Source: Verrucomicrobiota bacterium
GTDB taxonomy: Bacteria; Verrucomicrobiota; Verrucomicrobiia; Verrucomicrobiales; Verrucomicrobiaceae
Direction of reading: 5' to 3'
Length of the DNA stretch: 64,000 nucleotides
NCBI GenBank assembly: GCA_017301975.1
Contig: JAFLEI010000001.1
Coordinates: 186,001 to 250,000, forward strand
Part shown: one piece after another, positions 8,370 through 17,108 of the stretch
How positions within the stretch are numbered: the stretch's first letter is position 1
Layout: each line of letters begins with the position of its first letter
The notes under the pieces: generated by a model
What the model was told of the DNA's origin: nothing
Seen by the model: the letters and a program-made list of their open reading frames with translations, nothing else
The model's database searches: none
Position numbers and translations under genes: made by a program

Positions 8370-9539
8370 ATGCGCGTCCTCATCCTCGTTGAGAACCTCC
8401 CCGTTCCCTTCGACCGGCGCGTGTGGCAGGAAGCCTGCGCGCTGCGTGATGCCGGGCACGAGGTGACGGTCATCTGCCCGCAGATGCGCGGGTATGTGCA
8501 GCCGGAGGAGGTGCTCGAAGGCATTCAAATCTACCGCCACTGGATCAGTGGGGAGGCCGGATCGCTGGGCGGGTTCATCACGGAGTATGCATCCGCATTG
8601 TGGGGGGAGTTTTGGTGTGCGATCAAAGCGTGGAAGCGCGGCGGATTTGATATCATTCATCTCTGCAATCCGCCGGATCTGCTGTTCCTTGTGGCGCTGC
8701 CATTCAAATGGTTCGGTGGTGTGAAAGTCATCTTCGATGTGCATGACCTGTGGCCGGAAATGTTTGAGGCGAAGTTTGGCAGGCGTGGGCTGATGTATTG
8801 GGCGGTGCGAGTCGCCGAGCGGTGCACGCTGGCGCTGGCGGATGTGGTGATCGCGACCAACCAGAGTGTACTGAGCGCGGTCAAAGAGCGTGGCAGGCTG
8901 AGTGAGGACCGCGCCTTTGTGGTGCGCACGGCGCCGAGCCGAATGAACACTGCTGCGAATGAGGATCAGACACTGCGAGCCGGGAGAAAGCACCTGGTGG
9001 GATACATCGGGGTGATGGGGAGTGCGGACGGGGTGGACTATCTGGTGCGCGCCGCGGATCACATCGTCAAAACTCGCGGGCGCACGGATGTGCAGTTTCT
9101 GCTGATGGGGTCCGGGGCTGAGCATGCGGATCTGCTGGCTCTGCGCGACCGGCTTGGCCTGCAGGATCATCTCAGCATGCCGGGACGGGTCAGTGATGAG
9201 TTTTTGTGCCGTGCTTTGCGCAGCATGGATCTCGGCGTCGCCTGCGACCCGATCAATAAGTACAACGACCACTGTACGATGAACAAAGTGCTGGAATACA
9301 TGGCCTTCGCGAAACCAATGGTGATGTTTGGCACCGTGGAAGGCCGCTTCTCAGCGGGGGAGAGCGCGGTGTATGTTATGGAAAACTCGGCTGAAAAGCT
9401 GGGGGACGCGATCCTGGCGCTTCTGGACGACGAGCGCGGTCGTCAAACGCTGGGAGCCGCTGGTCATGCACGCCTGACCCAGGAACTGAACTGGGAGCGC
9501 AGCGTGGGGCAGTTGGTGGCGGCCTACCAAGCGGCCTGA
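8370..9539 (+). CDS. Glycosyltransferase family 4 (WcaI/WbuB-like)
   Basis: The 389-residue protein has the two Rossmann halves of a GT-B retaining glycosyltransferase. The N-terminal half begins MRVLILVENLPVPFDRRVW, a pattern common in exopolysaccharide and O-antigen GT4 enzymes, and contains DIIHLCNPPDLL. The C-terminal half carries GYIGVMGSADGVDYLVRA, the nucleotide-binding FLLMGSG and the acidic region ending in NKVLEYMAFAKPMV, the place of the E-x7-E sugar-nucleotide motif. The enzyme probably works on the cytoplasmic face on a lipid-linked surface glycan. It follows rseP by 12 bp; a kinase and a second GT4 follow. Donor and acceptor sugars cannot be deduced. Confidence 0.9.
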   Translation: MRVLILVENLPVPFDRRVWQEACALRDAGHEVTVICPQMRGYVQPEEVLEGIQIYRHWISGEAGSLGGFITEYASALWGEFWCAIKAWKRGGFDIIHLCNPPDLLFLVALPFKWFGGVKVIFDVHDLWPEMFEAKFGRRGLMYWAVRVAERCTLALADVVIATNQSVLSAVKERGRLSEDRAFVVRTAPSRMNTAANEDQTLRAGRKHLVGYIGVMGSADGVDYLVRAADHIVKTRGRTDVQFLLMGSGAEHADLLALRDRLGLQDHLSMPGRVSDEFLCRALRSMDLGVACDPINKYNDHCTMNKVLEYMAFAKPMVMFGTVEGRFSAGESAVYVMENSAEKLGDAILALLDDERGRQTLGAAGHARLTQELNWERSVGQLVAAYQAA

Positions 9540-9616
9540 TGCAATTTCTAGTGATTATTTTGCCTTGTCGTGTCTAGGGTCTTGCCAAAGCGCCTCGTTG
9601 TTCTTAAATCAGAGGC

Positions 9617-11218
9617 ATGCACCAGGCGAATGACCATGGGGGGGATGCCGTTCATTTCGAGCCCTTTACTCCGCCATCGACGGAGGAGCTGGATGCCTTG
9701 ATTCCGGGCTACACGTTTGTGCAGTTTATCGAGCGGGGCGGCATGGGCGCAGTTTACAAGGCGGTGCAAAAAAGCCTGAACCGCACGGTGGCGGTGAAAC
9801 TGCTGCCGCAGGTGCATCGGAACAAAGAAAGCTTTGCTGAGCGCTTCAAACGCGAAGCCCATGCGCTGGCGCTGCTGAATCATCCGCACATCATCGCAGT
9901 GCATGACTTCGGAGAGACGCCCGACGGGCAGATGTATTATGTGATGGAGTTTGTCTCCGGCATGGATTTGCAGCATCTGCTCAGGCGCAATCCGCCGGAG
10001 CCGAGGCAGATCCTCAGAATCATCACGCAGGTTTGTGAAGCGCTGCAGTTTGCCCATGAAAAGGGCATCGTGCATCGCGACATCAAGCCGGCGAACATTC
10101 TCATCGACGAGCGCGGGAATGTGAAAGTGGCGGACTTTGGCCTGGCGAAGGTCGTGGGCCCGCAGTCGGTCGATTTCACAGCGACCGGCATGACGATCGG
10201 CACACCCGACTACATTGCGCCTGAGGCGCTGGATCAGAGCAAGAACATCGACCACCGTGCGGACATCTACTCGCTCGGGGTGATGATCTATGAGCTCTTC
10301 ACGGGGCATGTGCCCAAGGGAGTGTGGGAGCCGCCGTCGATTCGTTCCGGGGCAGACAAGGGGATCGACGCCGTGGTCAGCAAGGCGATGCAAAACAACC
10401 CGGAGAAGCGCTACCAGCATGTGCGTGACATGACGCAGGTGCTGGAGAAGGTTTTCAGAAACTGCGACAACTGGAAAAACTTCCGGAGGCCCTCCCGGAG
10501 CGACCTGTTGAACCCGGCAGGCGAACCGGTGAGAATACCGACAAGCGCTGACACGATTCGCATTCCGCACGCTGCGGCGTCCACACACCGGCTTCTATGG
10601 ACTGCTGGAGTGATGACGGTGCTGGCCGGAGCGGCCGGCATTGCCTGGCAGGGGGGCTGGCATCCTGCGGGGCAAAGCGGCGACTCCCCTTCTCATCAAA
10701 CCGAAGCGGCTGCCGGGTCGGAGGTGGTGCGGGCCGCGCCCGAACAAATGAGGCTGGCGGAATGGGTTCTGGCGCATGAGGGCTTTGTGAATGTGAAGAC
10801 CGCCGCCAGTTCTGAAGAGCGGATGGGAGGAAGCTTTGACATTGAGCGCATGAGCGACCTGCCTCCGGGGGCGTTCAGCATCTGGAGGGCTTCGTTGACA
10901 ACGGTGCCCCTCCAGAGGGAGGAGGATCTGAAGGAGCTGTGCCGCCTCGCCCACGAAGCAGGAACGGTCTCCAACCTCTGCCTGCGCGGAATGGAGATGC
11001 CGGTGGCTGCGATGGTCCATCTCTCGTCTGTTCAGCAGCTCAAAAATCTTGATCTATCCTCGACATCTCTGGTGACGGACGAAGCGATCGAACACCTGGC
11101 AGCGTGCAAATCTCTCCGTGCCCTGCGGGTGAGCAAAGCGCGCATGGAGGCGCCGGGCGCTCTGATAGAGAAACTGGGAGTGATGCTGCCGGAATGCAAA
11201 ATCATCAACTTTGACTAA
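9617..11218 (+). CDS. Membrane serine/threonine protein kinase with leucine-rich-repeat tail
   Basis: A Hanks-type (PknB-like) kinase of 533 residues. The kinase domain spans about residues 31-295: glycine-rich loop ERGGMGAVY, ATP lysine K61, HRDIKPAN with catalytic D154, DFG at 173-175 and APE at 201-203, so it should be active. A single membrane helix is predicted at about 324-346, placing the C-terminus outside the cytoplasm. The outer part has a low-complexity linker and, in the last ~80 residues, two or three leucine-rich-repeat-like units (QLKNLDLSS, SLRALRVSK). This layout is frequent in Planctomycetes and Verrucomicrobia. It lies between two GT4 genes, which suggests but does not prove control of glycan synthesis. 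Confidence 0.92.
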   Translation: MHQANDHGGDAVHFEPFTPPSTEELDALIPGYTFVQFIERGGMGAVYKAVQKSLNRTVAVKLLPQVHRNKESFAERFKREAHALALLNHPHIIAVHDFGETPDGQMYYVMEFVSGMDLQHLLRRNPPEPRQILRIITQVCEALQFAHEKGIVHRDIKPANILIDERGNVKVADFGLAKVVGPQSVDFTATGMTIGTPDYIAPEALDQSKNIDHRADIYSLGVMIYELFTGHVPKGVWEPPSIRSGADKGIDAVVSKAMQNNPEKRYQHVRDMTQVLEKVFRNCDNWKNFRRPSRSDLLNPAGEPVRIPTSADTIRIPHAAASTHRLLWTAGVMTVLAGAAGIAWQGGWHPAGQSGDSPSHQTEAAAGSEVVRAAPEQMRLAEWVLAHEGFVNVKTAASSEERMGGSFDIERMSDLPPGAFSIWRASLTTVPLQREEDLKELCRLAHEAGTVSNLCLRGMEMPVAAMVHLSSVQQLKNLDLSSTSLVTDEAIEHLAACKSLRALRVSKARMEAPGALIEKLGVMLPECKIINFD

Positions 11219-11241
11219 ATCCACCCCTCCTTCAAAAAGAC

Positions 11242-12678
11242 ATGAGCACACATTCCCCCATCAGCGATCAAGCCGGTGATGCAAAAACTGCAGGCGTTCG
11301 GGCCAGGGCCGCCCAAGTGGGTTTGCGGAAAAAAGGCAGGGCAAAGGCGAAGTCCAAGCCGGCTGCTGTCACAGGAATTCCGGATCGCATGGCCGTGATG
11401 GCAAGTGGTGTCGGCGCGGAAGCAGTCCAGGCACGATTGAAGGGGCCGGGGGTTCAAGCAGGCAGCAGGGTGAAACTGGCGCCTTCAGCGAGGCCACGCT
11501 TGTTATGGATCGGTGATGTTTTGGTCCCGACCGGCTTCGCGACCGTGACGCATGCGATCTTGAACCATCTGCGGCATGACTGGGAGGTCATTGTGTCGGG
11601 GGTCAATTACGATGGCTCAGCCCATGAACTGCCCTATGAGGTCATGCCGGCATGGCAGGGGGGAGACATGTGGGGAATGAACCGCTTCAGGCATCTGTGC
11701 ACTGAGTTTGATCCTGCCGCCGTCGTCATCAACAACGACTGGTGGAACGTGGCGGAATTTACCAAAATCGCACCCGAAGGTGTCCGGATCACCGGCTATA
11801 TGCCGGTGGATGGCGGCAACCTCGATCCTGCGGCGATGCAGGAACTCAACAGGCTGCATGCCGCTGTCTGGTACACGGACTTTGGTCATCAAGCGGCTGT
11901 GGCTGGAGGCTTTACGGGGCGGCGTCATGTCATTCCGCATGGGATCGACACCGAAGTGTTCCAACCCGTGGACCGGCATGAAGCGCGGCGGCAAATGGGG
12001 CTGAGTGTTCCGGCAGATGCGTTCATCGTAGGCAACGTCAATCGCAACCAGCCGCGCAAACGGCTTGATCTCACGATTCAAATTTTTGCGGCCTGGATCA
12101 AGCAGCACAACATCGCCGACGCTTATCTGCTCCTGCACTGCGCTCAAAGGGACACGGGCTGGGATCTTCGCCGCGTGGCAGGCTATCATGGTGTCGCGGA
12201 CCGGTTGATTTTCACGGGAGCAGACAACATCCGGGACATGCAAGAGGCCAGCCGGCTGAAGCAGCTTTACAGCAGTCTGGACTTGCAGATGACCACGACG
12301 CTTGGCGAAGGCTGGGGGCTGACCACGATGGAAGGCATGGCCTGCGGCGTGCCGCAGATCGTGCCTGAAGCTTCCGCATTGGGCGAATGGGCCACGCCTG
12401 CGGTGAAAATTCCATGTTCACGCACGCTCTTTCATCCCGAGATCAACACGACAGGGAGTCTTGTGGACGAGGCCCCTTTCGTGGCTGCTTTGCAGGCATT
12501 GTATCAAAGCGAGGCCGAGCGATGCCGTCTGGCCGCAGAGGGACTGGCGCATGTGCGCCATGAGGCCTTTCGCTGGGAAACCGTGGCACGGCAGTTTCAG
12601 GCGCTGCTGCCTGCCGCTCCGCGTCAGGCGAAGCGGCGGCAGACAACGCAGTCCCGGCAGCTCAGCAGCAGGGCTTGA
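11242..12678 (+). CDS. Glycosyltransferase (GT4 family, GT-B fold) with basic N-terminal extension
   Basis: The 478-residue protein begins with about 80 residues rich in Ala, Lys and Gly that look disordered, then a GT-B glycosyltransferase. Landmarks are LLWIGDVLVPTGFATVTHA at the N-terminal Rossmann start, VIPHGIDTEVF (the hinge of retaining GT4 enzymes), GNVNRNQPRKRLDL at the start of the second domain, and GEGWGLTTMEGMACGVPQIV, the E-x7-E-type donor site. A W-rich central segment (NNDWWN) is unusual. It starts 23 bp after the kinase gene and is convergent with the ArsR gene 30 bp beyond its stop. Substrate unknown. Confidence 0.87.
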   Translation: MSTHSPISDQAGDAKTAGVRARAAQVGLRKKGRAKAKSKPAAVTGIPDRMAVMASGVGAEAVQARLKGPGVQAGSRVKLAPSARPRLLWIGDVLVPTGFATVTHAILNHLRHDWEVIVSGVNYDGSAHELPYEVMPAWQGGDMWGMNRFRHLCTEFDPAAVVINNDWWNVAEFTKIAPEGVRITGYMPVDGGNLDPAAMQELNRLHAAVWYTDFGHQAAVAGGFTGRRHVIPHGIDTEVFQPVDRHEARRQMGLSVPADAFIVGNVNRNQPRKRLDLTIQIFAAWIKQHNIADAYLLLHCAQRDTGWDLRRVAGYHGVADRLIFTGADNIRDMQEASRLKQLYSSLDLQMTTTLGEGWGLTTMEGMACGVPQIVPEASALGEWATPAVKIPCSRTLFHPEINTTGSLVDEAPFVAALQALYQSEAERCRLAAEGLAHVRHEAFRWETVARQFQALLPAAPRQAKRRQTTQSRQLSSRA

Positions 12679-12708
12679 AAGACGGCACGGGTGAGCTGGC
12701 GAGCACGC

Positions 12709-13071
12709 TCATGACTTTTTAGGTTTGGCGGGCGGTTCTGGCGGGGGCTGCTCCACGAGGGCGGCGAGTCTGTCGAAGCTGCCTTCCCACATCTGGCGAT
12801 GACGTTCGATCCAGTTCACCGCTTCGCGGAGGGGTTTGGGATTGGCGGAGATGTAGTGGGTGCGGCCTTCGATCCGGCGCTTGAGCAGCCCAGCATCCTC
12901 CAGCACGCGCAGATGCTTGGAGACGGCCGGGAGGGACATCTGCAAGGGCTCTGCCAGTGTCCCGACCGTGGCCTCGCCCTCGATCAAGCGTGACAGCAGC
13001 CCGCGCCGGGTGGCGTCCGAGAGTGCGGCAAAGACTAGATCAAGGAGCAGAGGCTGGGGGGCGCGTCTCAT
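12709..13071 (-). CDS. ArsR-family transcriptional regulator
   Basis: A 120-residue winged-helix regulator. The recognition helix region reads LQMSLPAVSKHLRVLEDAGLL (residues ~44-64), followed by the wing IEGRTHYISANPK, matching ArsR proteins of the metal-independent type usually paired with SRPBCC or similar small-ligand proteins; the metal motif ELCVCDL is absent. The C-terminus is rich in proline and lysine. The ATG at 13071 (MRRAPQP) is preferred to one at 13107. It is the second gene of a two-gene unit, 42 bp after the DUF1579-like gene, and two inverted repeats lie before that operon (13649-13679), which may be its own operators. Confidence 0.88.
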   Translation of the reverse strand: MRRAPQPLLLDLVFAALSDATRRGLLSRLIEGEATVGTLAEPLQMSLPAVSKHLRVLEDAGLLKRRIEGRTHYISANPKPLREAVNWIERHRQMWEGSFDRLAALVEQPPPEPPAKPKKS

Positions 13072-13113
13072 GGAGAAACGAGTGGATGCTGCGTGCCGGG
13101 CTGGCAAGCGGGC

Positions 13114-13632
13114 TTACTTCACGCGTTCAAATTGGAAGGGATGATCCTGCCGGGCCTTGCCGTTGTCGAACAGCGTCCAGTTCTGCGTCACATGACTGGC
13201 ATCCACGAAGGTGATGACGGCGGAGTGCATGTGTTTCTCGGTGTCCACTTTGATCTCGCTGTCCTTGGCCAGGTCGAAGGTGAGGGATTTGTCATCGGAC
13301 TTCACGAGTGTCATGCTGGGGCGGTTGCACAGCGTGCAGTAATGCGTCAGCACCAGCTTGCCGTCCTTCTCATGATAGAGGGTGACCATTTCCTTGGGCG
13401 TGTTGGGAAACATGCGTTCCTCCAGCGCGCTGCCGCCGGCGATGACACGGTACTGCGTGGTCACCGTCATGGGGCCCTGGCCCATGTCCGCCGTGGCCTG
13501 CCAGTCGCCAGCCAGTGTTTTCAATTTTTCGAACTCCGCGGAGCCGGTGTACGGTTTGGAAGGTTCACCGGCGGAGGCGGAGAGTGAGCAGGCGAGCAGC
13601 GACAGTGTGATGAGAAGCAGATGTGTTTTCAT
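13114..13632 (-). CDS. Exported DUF1579/lipocalin-like protein
   Basis: The ATG at 13632 gives a 172-residue protein with a signal peptide (MKTHLLLITLSLLACSLSASA) and a mature part of alternating strands. The pattern LAGDWQATADM near the N-terminus, then TTQYRVIAGGSALEERMF, and the closing VTQNWTLFDNGK fit the DUF1579 / small lipid-binding beta-barrel group, whose members often sit next to ArsR regulators. The paired cysteines in THYCTLCNRP are a visible oddity. The longer frame running to 14142 is antisense to the pyruvyl-transferase gene and was not used. Function unknown; probably regulated by the downstream ArsR protein. Confidence 0.75.
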   Translation of the reverse strand: MKTHLLLITLSLLACSLSASAGEPSKPYTGSAEFEKLKTLAGDWQATADMGQGPMTVTTQYRVIAGGSALEERMFPNTPKEMVTLYHEKDGKLVLTHYCTLCNRPSMTLVKSDDKSLTFDLAKDSEIKVDTEKHMHSAVITFVDASHVTQNWTLFDNGKARQDHPFQFERVK

Positions 13633-13648
13633 AGGTATGGGTGGTTGG

Positions 13649-13679
13649 TAACCGGTTATATAGTTAACCAAAAGGTTAA
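13649..13679. promoter_or_regulatory. Two inverted repeats, candidate ArsR operators
   Basis: A 10-bp perfect palindrome TAACCGGTTA (13649-13658) is followed five bases later by TTAACC-AAAA-GGTTAA (13664-13679). Both have the same half-site, TAACC/GGTTA, with spacers of 0 and 4 bases. They lie 17-47 bp before the start of the DUF1579-like gene in an AT-richer gap, where a repressor would block transcription. Binding by the ArsR protein of this operon is inference. Confidence 0.55.
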
Positions 13680-13773
13680 ATATGTCGAGCGTCATTTGCG
13701 CCTTGTGGTTTTTTGGTGGAGGTCCCGCAAGGAAGTGACATTCCGGGCCGATCCTGTGGTAGGATGGAGGCAC

Positions 13774-14667
13774 ATGAAAATCGCCTTCGTCGGAGCATCG
13801 GGTTATGGAAATGTCGGTGATGACACGTATCCGCTGGTCTTTGCGCAGCAGCTGCCAGAGCATGAGCTGGTCATCTACAATTCGGATCTTCCCAAGTCTC
13901 TGCCGGAGGATGTGGACATGCTGGTCATGGGGGGCGGCGGAATTGTTTACAACCATGGGAAAGAAAGTGGTGAGGGCATGGAATCCCCGCATTTCCGCTG
14001 CATGAAATTCTACATGGATGAGGCAATCCGGCGTCGCATCTCGTGGGGCTTTCTCTCCTGCGGTTTTCAGTTTCAGTATAACGGCGAGGAGGATGATGGC
14101 ACCAGGCTGCAACCGTGGGCTCCCTATCTGCGGCAGGCGCATTTCGTCACGCTTCGTTCACCGCGCTGCGTGCGCATCGCGCGGGAGCTCTGCGGGCGTG
14201 AGGATGTGGTGTTTGCCCCGGATGCCGCATACCTCTACCGGCCTGAAACTGGAAGCTCGCCGAATGACATGTGGTCCATCACTCTGGTTCCTGCCGGAGC
14301 CGTCAATGCGCGCAATGGGCTGATCAATCATTACCTGAGGCAGTTTGCTGCCAGTGGCATGTCGGTGACCTGGCTGGGAATGGGAGCGCCGGCGGACAAT
14401 CGGGAGATGCTCGCCGAAGTAGCGGAGCGTTTTCCTCAGGCGAGGATCATTGCCTCACCCCGACCGCAGGTGGCGTTTGAAACCATTGCGGGGTCACGGT
14501 TTGTGATTACAGGCCGCTATCACGGCATGGTCTTCGCGCGCACGAGCCGAGTACCGTTCATAACGCCGGTGGACGCGCCGTATAAAATTCGGATGGAAAA
14601 CCTGGAGGAAGACATTGGCGCTGCGGCGAATCATTTCGAGGTGCTGCGTCGTTTCATTCCGCGTTGA
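13774..14667 (+). CDS. Polysaccharide pyruvyl transferase family protein
   Basis: The 297-residue protein fits the PS_pyruv_trans family, which adds ketal-linked pyruvate from phosphoenolpyruvate to surface polysaccharides. Visible landmarks are GASGYGNVGDDTYP at the N-terminus, DMLVMGGGGIVYN near residue 50, the FVTLRSPRC strand, and the C-terminal ITGRYHGMVFARTSRVPFI, the family's RxHG motif with conserved histidine. The ATG at 13774 has a good ribosome-binding sequence (AGGATGGAGG) just upstream and is chosen over an upstream frame from 13621. It ends with TGA directly abutting the stop of the convergent GT9-like gene. It probably belongs to the surface-glycan group of this region. Confidence 0.85.
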   Translation: MKIAFVGASGYGNVGDDTYPLVFAQQLPEHELVIYNSDLPKSLPEDVDMLVMGGGGIVYNHGKESGEGMESPHFRCMKFYMDEAIRRRISWGFLSCGFQFQYNGEEDDGTRLQPWAPYLRQAHFVTLRSPRCVRIARELCGREDVVFAPDAAYLYRPETGSSPNDMWSITLVPAGAVNARNGLINHYLRQFAASGMSVTWLGMGAPADNREMLAEVAERFPQARIIASPRPQVAFETIAGSRFVITGRYHGMVFARTSRVPFITPVDAPYKIRMENLEEDIGAAANHFEVLRRFIPR

Positions 14668-15471
14668 TCACCAGCGTTGCAGAAACTCCTGGAGCTCGGA
14701 TGCGTCCACCTTTGAGTACTCACGCCCCAGGGTGCTGTCGCGGCCCATGCCAAAGGCGTAGTCGGTGGGCTGCCTGACATCGTGGTGTTTCTCAGGATAA
14801 AACACCGCCACCGGTTTGTTCTCGAACCAGGCCGCCTGCTGGAGGCTGGACCAGCTGCCCACGTAGGCACGGCTGCCTTTGATGAGATTGAGAGTGGCCG
14901 GCACGGTGAGATTGTCGAGCACCGTGATGTTGCCACCTTCGAGAGACCGTGCGTCCTCCACGGAATGAATGACCTTTCCCTTCACATCGGGCCTGAGATA
15001 GCTGCGGGTGACCACAAACACCTTGCAGGGAAGCTGGCGCAGCACCTTCACGGTCTTTTCAATCAGCTCCGGCGGCAGGGAGCGGTGGGAGAGATTGCCC
15101 GCAAAGGGTTGAAACACAATGTGGCTTTCTGAAGCGACATCGTCTGGCGCGTCAAAGACGGGGCAGTGGCCGTTTGCGGAGCCGCGGATGAGCCGGGCGT
15201 GATCCACACCGGCAAATTCGCACAATGCGCGATTGATGTCCGCACCGCGCAGGCCGGAGTTCAAGAACTCCTCATATTTGTGCGCGAGATCATACAGGAT
15301 GAAATTTTTCGCATTGCGATGATGGCGGAAAATTTCGATCGAGAAGGGATTGTGCGAAGCCACAATCACTGGAACTGGCTGCTTGGTCTCGCTGAGAAAA
15401 CGATAGCCGGCATTCAGATAACAAACACGGATCACATCGCCAAGACCGGCGGCAAAAAGGACGGCAGACAT
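14668..15471 (-). CDS. Glycosyltransferase family 9-like protein
   Basis: From the ATG at 15471 the product has 267 residues. The first strand, VLFAAGLGDVIRVCY, resembles heptosyltransferase N-termini, and the C-terminal half shows the GT9 pattern: IVFQPFAGNLSHRSLP, KVFVVTRSY, the SRAYVGSWSSLQQAAWFENKPVAVFYP segment that normally holds the nucleotide-sugar contacts. It is shorter than full heptosyltransferases (about 320-350 residues), so part of the first domain may be reduced. The far longer frame running to 16788 reads antisense through the esterase gene and was rejected. It is divergent from that esterase and convergent with the pyruvyl-transferase gene. Confidence 0.72.
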   Translation of the reverse strand: MSAVLFAAGLGDVIRVCYLNAGYRFLSETKQPVPVIVASHNPFSIEIFRHHRNAKNFILYDLAHKYEEFLNSGLRGADINRALCEFAGVDHARLIRGSANGHCPVFDAPDDVASESHIVFQPFAGNLSHRSLPPELIEKTVKVLRQLPCKVFVVTRSYLRPDVKGKVIHSVEDARSLEGGNITVLDNLTVPATLNLIKGSRAYVGSWSSLQQAAWFENKPVAVFYPEKHHDVRQPTDYAFGMGRDSTLGREYSKVDASELQEFLQRW

Positions 15472-15528
15472 TTGTGAAGCAATGGTGCGGGTGCTGACGT
15501 TGACAAGGCTCTTCCCACCCAACCAGCC

Positions 15529-17007
15529 ATGAAGATACTCGCCTCCCTCCTTCTTCTTTCCTTGTCCGCCCGGGCCGCCATCACGCTGCCTGCTGTTTTT
15601 TCTGATCACATGGTGCTGCAAAGCGGGAAGCCGGTGCCTGTTTGGGGGACGGCGGATGCGAACTCGGAAGTTACCGTGGCGATCGGGGAGCAGAAAAAGA
15701 CGACGAAGGCGGATGCGAACGGAAAGTGGTCGCTCAAGCTGGATGCGCTGACCGCAAGTGCTGAACCGCAGACACTTACGATTGGAGACAAGGCGATCAA
15801 TGATGTGCTCGTTGGTGAAGTCTGGCTCGGTTCGGGGCAGTCGAACATGGGCCTGCAGGTACAAGGTGCCAATGATTATGAAGGCAGCAAGGCGGCGGCG
15901 AACGTGCCGCTGATCCGGGTGTTTACCGAGAGCAGTCCTTCTGCGACCACGGCGCAAGCGGTGGGCAAAGGCTCCTGGGTGATCTGCTCGCCTGAAACGG
16001 TGGGGCGTTTTTCTGCGACGTTGTACTTCTTTGGTCGGAATGTTTATGATGTGCTCAAGCAGCCGGTCGGGCTGATCAATTCCTCGGTGGGCGGCACGCC
16101 GATCGAGTCCTGGATCAGTCCTGAGGCCCAGAAGGCGAGCGCTGAGCTGAAGCCGTTCTTTGAAGCGGTGAAGAAGGAGGATGCGGCATTTGATGAAGCC
16201 AAGGTGAAGGCTGTTTACGAACGCCAGGTGGCCAAATGGGCCGAGGAGATGAAGCAGGCGAAGGCGGAGGGAAAACCTGCACCGCGCAAGCCGCGTGATC
16301 CGATCGAAACCCGCAAGCGCAAAGGGAATGTGGGCGGCCTGTTCAACGGCAAGATTTCGCCGCTGATCCCCTATGCGATTCGTGGTGCCATCTGGTATCA
16401 GGGCGAGGCGAACACCAACGGCCCCAAGCCGCCGTTTTACCAGGCCCAGCTCACGCTGCTGGCCAAGGACTGGCGCACGCGCTGGAAGGATGAGTTTCCT
16501 TTTGCCTGGGTGCAGCTGCCCAATTTCACCAAGCCGGGGGAAGGCTGGCCGATTGTGCGTGAGCAGATGCTCAACGCGCTGAGCACGATCCCGAACAGCG
16601 GCATGGCCATCACGCTCGACATTGGCGAGGCGAAAAACATTCATCCTGCCAACAAACAGGAAGTGGGCCGCCGCCTCGCGCAGTGGGCGCTGGGTGCGGT
16701 CTATCACAAGGACGTTGCGGACACGTCCGGGCCGCTGATTGACAAGGCCACGGTGAAGGACGGAGCCTTGGTGCTGACCTTCACGCATGCCAAGGGGCTG
16801 AACGCGAAGGGTGATCTCACCGAGTTTGAAATCGCCGGGGCGGACGGACAGTGGCAGGCTGCTGATGCGAAAATCGAGGGCGAAACCGTGGTCGTCTCAT
16901 GCAAAGCCGTCGCTGAGCCGAAGCAGGTGCGTTACGCGTGGAAGGACAATCCTGCGGCCTCGCTCTTCAATGGTGCGGGCATTCCGGCTTCGCCGTTCCG
17001 GAAGTGA
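15529..17007 (+). CDS. Sialate O-acetylesterase-like protein
   Basis: The 492-residue exported protein (signal peptide to about residue 16) matches the sialate O-acetylesterase (SASA) family of SGNH hydrolases that remove acetyl groups from sugars. After an N-terminal beta-sandwich it shows GEVWLGSGQSNM with the catalytic serine at 105, then LINSSVGGTPIESW, and AIWYQGEANTN, the conserved block preceding the acidic/histidine residues near DIGEAKNIHPANK. A charged Lys/Glu-rich helix (residues ~205-260) separates the blocks. Many such genes in this phylum belong to polysaccharide-utilisation sets; here its neighbours are glycan synthesis and iron uptake. Confidence 0.9.
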   Translation: MKILASLLLLSLSARAAITLPAVFSDHMVLQSGKPVPVWGTADANSEVTVAIGEQKKTTKADANGKWSLKLDALTASAEPQTLTIGDKAINDVLVGEVWLGSGQSNMGLQVQGANDYEGSKAAANVPLIRVFTESSPSATTAQAVGKGSWVICSPETVGRFSATLYFFGRNVYDVLKQPVGLINSSVGGTPIESWISPEAQKASAELKPFFEAVKKEDAAFDEAKVKAVYERQVAKWAEEMKQAKAEGKPAPRKPRDPIETRKRKGNVGGLFNGKISPLIPYAIRGAIWYQGEANTNGPKPPFYQAQLTLLAKDWRTRWKDEFPFAWVQLPNFTKPGEGWPIVREQMLNALSTIPNSGMAITLDIGEAKNIHPANKQEVGRRLAQWALGAVYHKDVADTSGPLIDKATVKDGALVLTFTHAKGLNAKGDLTEFEIAGADGQWQAADAKIEGETVVVSCKAVAEPKQVRYAWKDNPAASLFNGAGIPASPFRK

Positions 17008-17039
17008 TGGGTGTGGCGGGTGCGCTATGATTGAAGTGC

Positions 17040-17087
17040 AAAAAAATCCCTGCGGAGGCGGAACACTCCTTCCGCGCCCCGCAGGGA
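17040..17087 (-). terminator. Rho-independent terminator of the TonB-receptor gene
   Basis: On the reverse strand a stem of TCCCTGCGG (17079-17087) pairs with CCGCAGGGA (17047-17055), with an inner GCGGAA/TTCCGC stem, and is followed by seven T (17040-17046). It lies about 20 bp after the stop of the receptor gene at 17109. Confidence 0.85.
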
Positions 17088-17108
17088 ATCGATCCAACCT
17101 AATTCAGA

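Noticed and set aside
7962-9272. A 436-codon reverse-strand frame across rseP and the GT4 gene
   Set aside because: Antisense to two well-supported genes; no motif, basic low-complexity composition.
14668-16788. A 706-codon reverse-strand frame across the esterase gene
   Set aside because: Only its last 267 codons (14668-15471) have family features; the rest is antisense to the sialate O-acetylesterase gene and arises from GC-rich codon bias.
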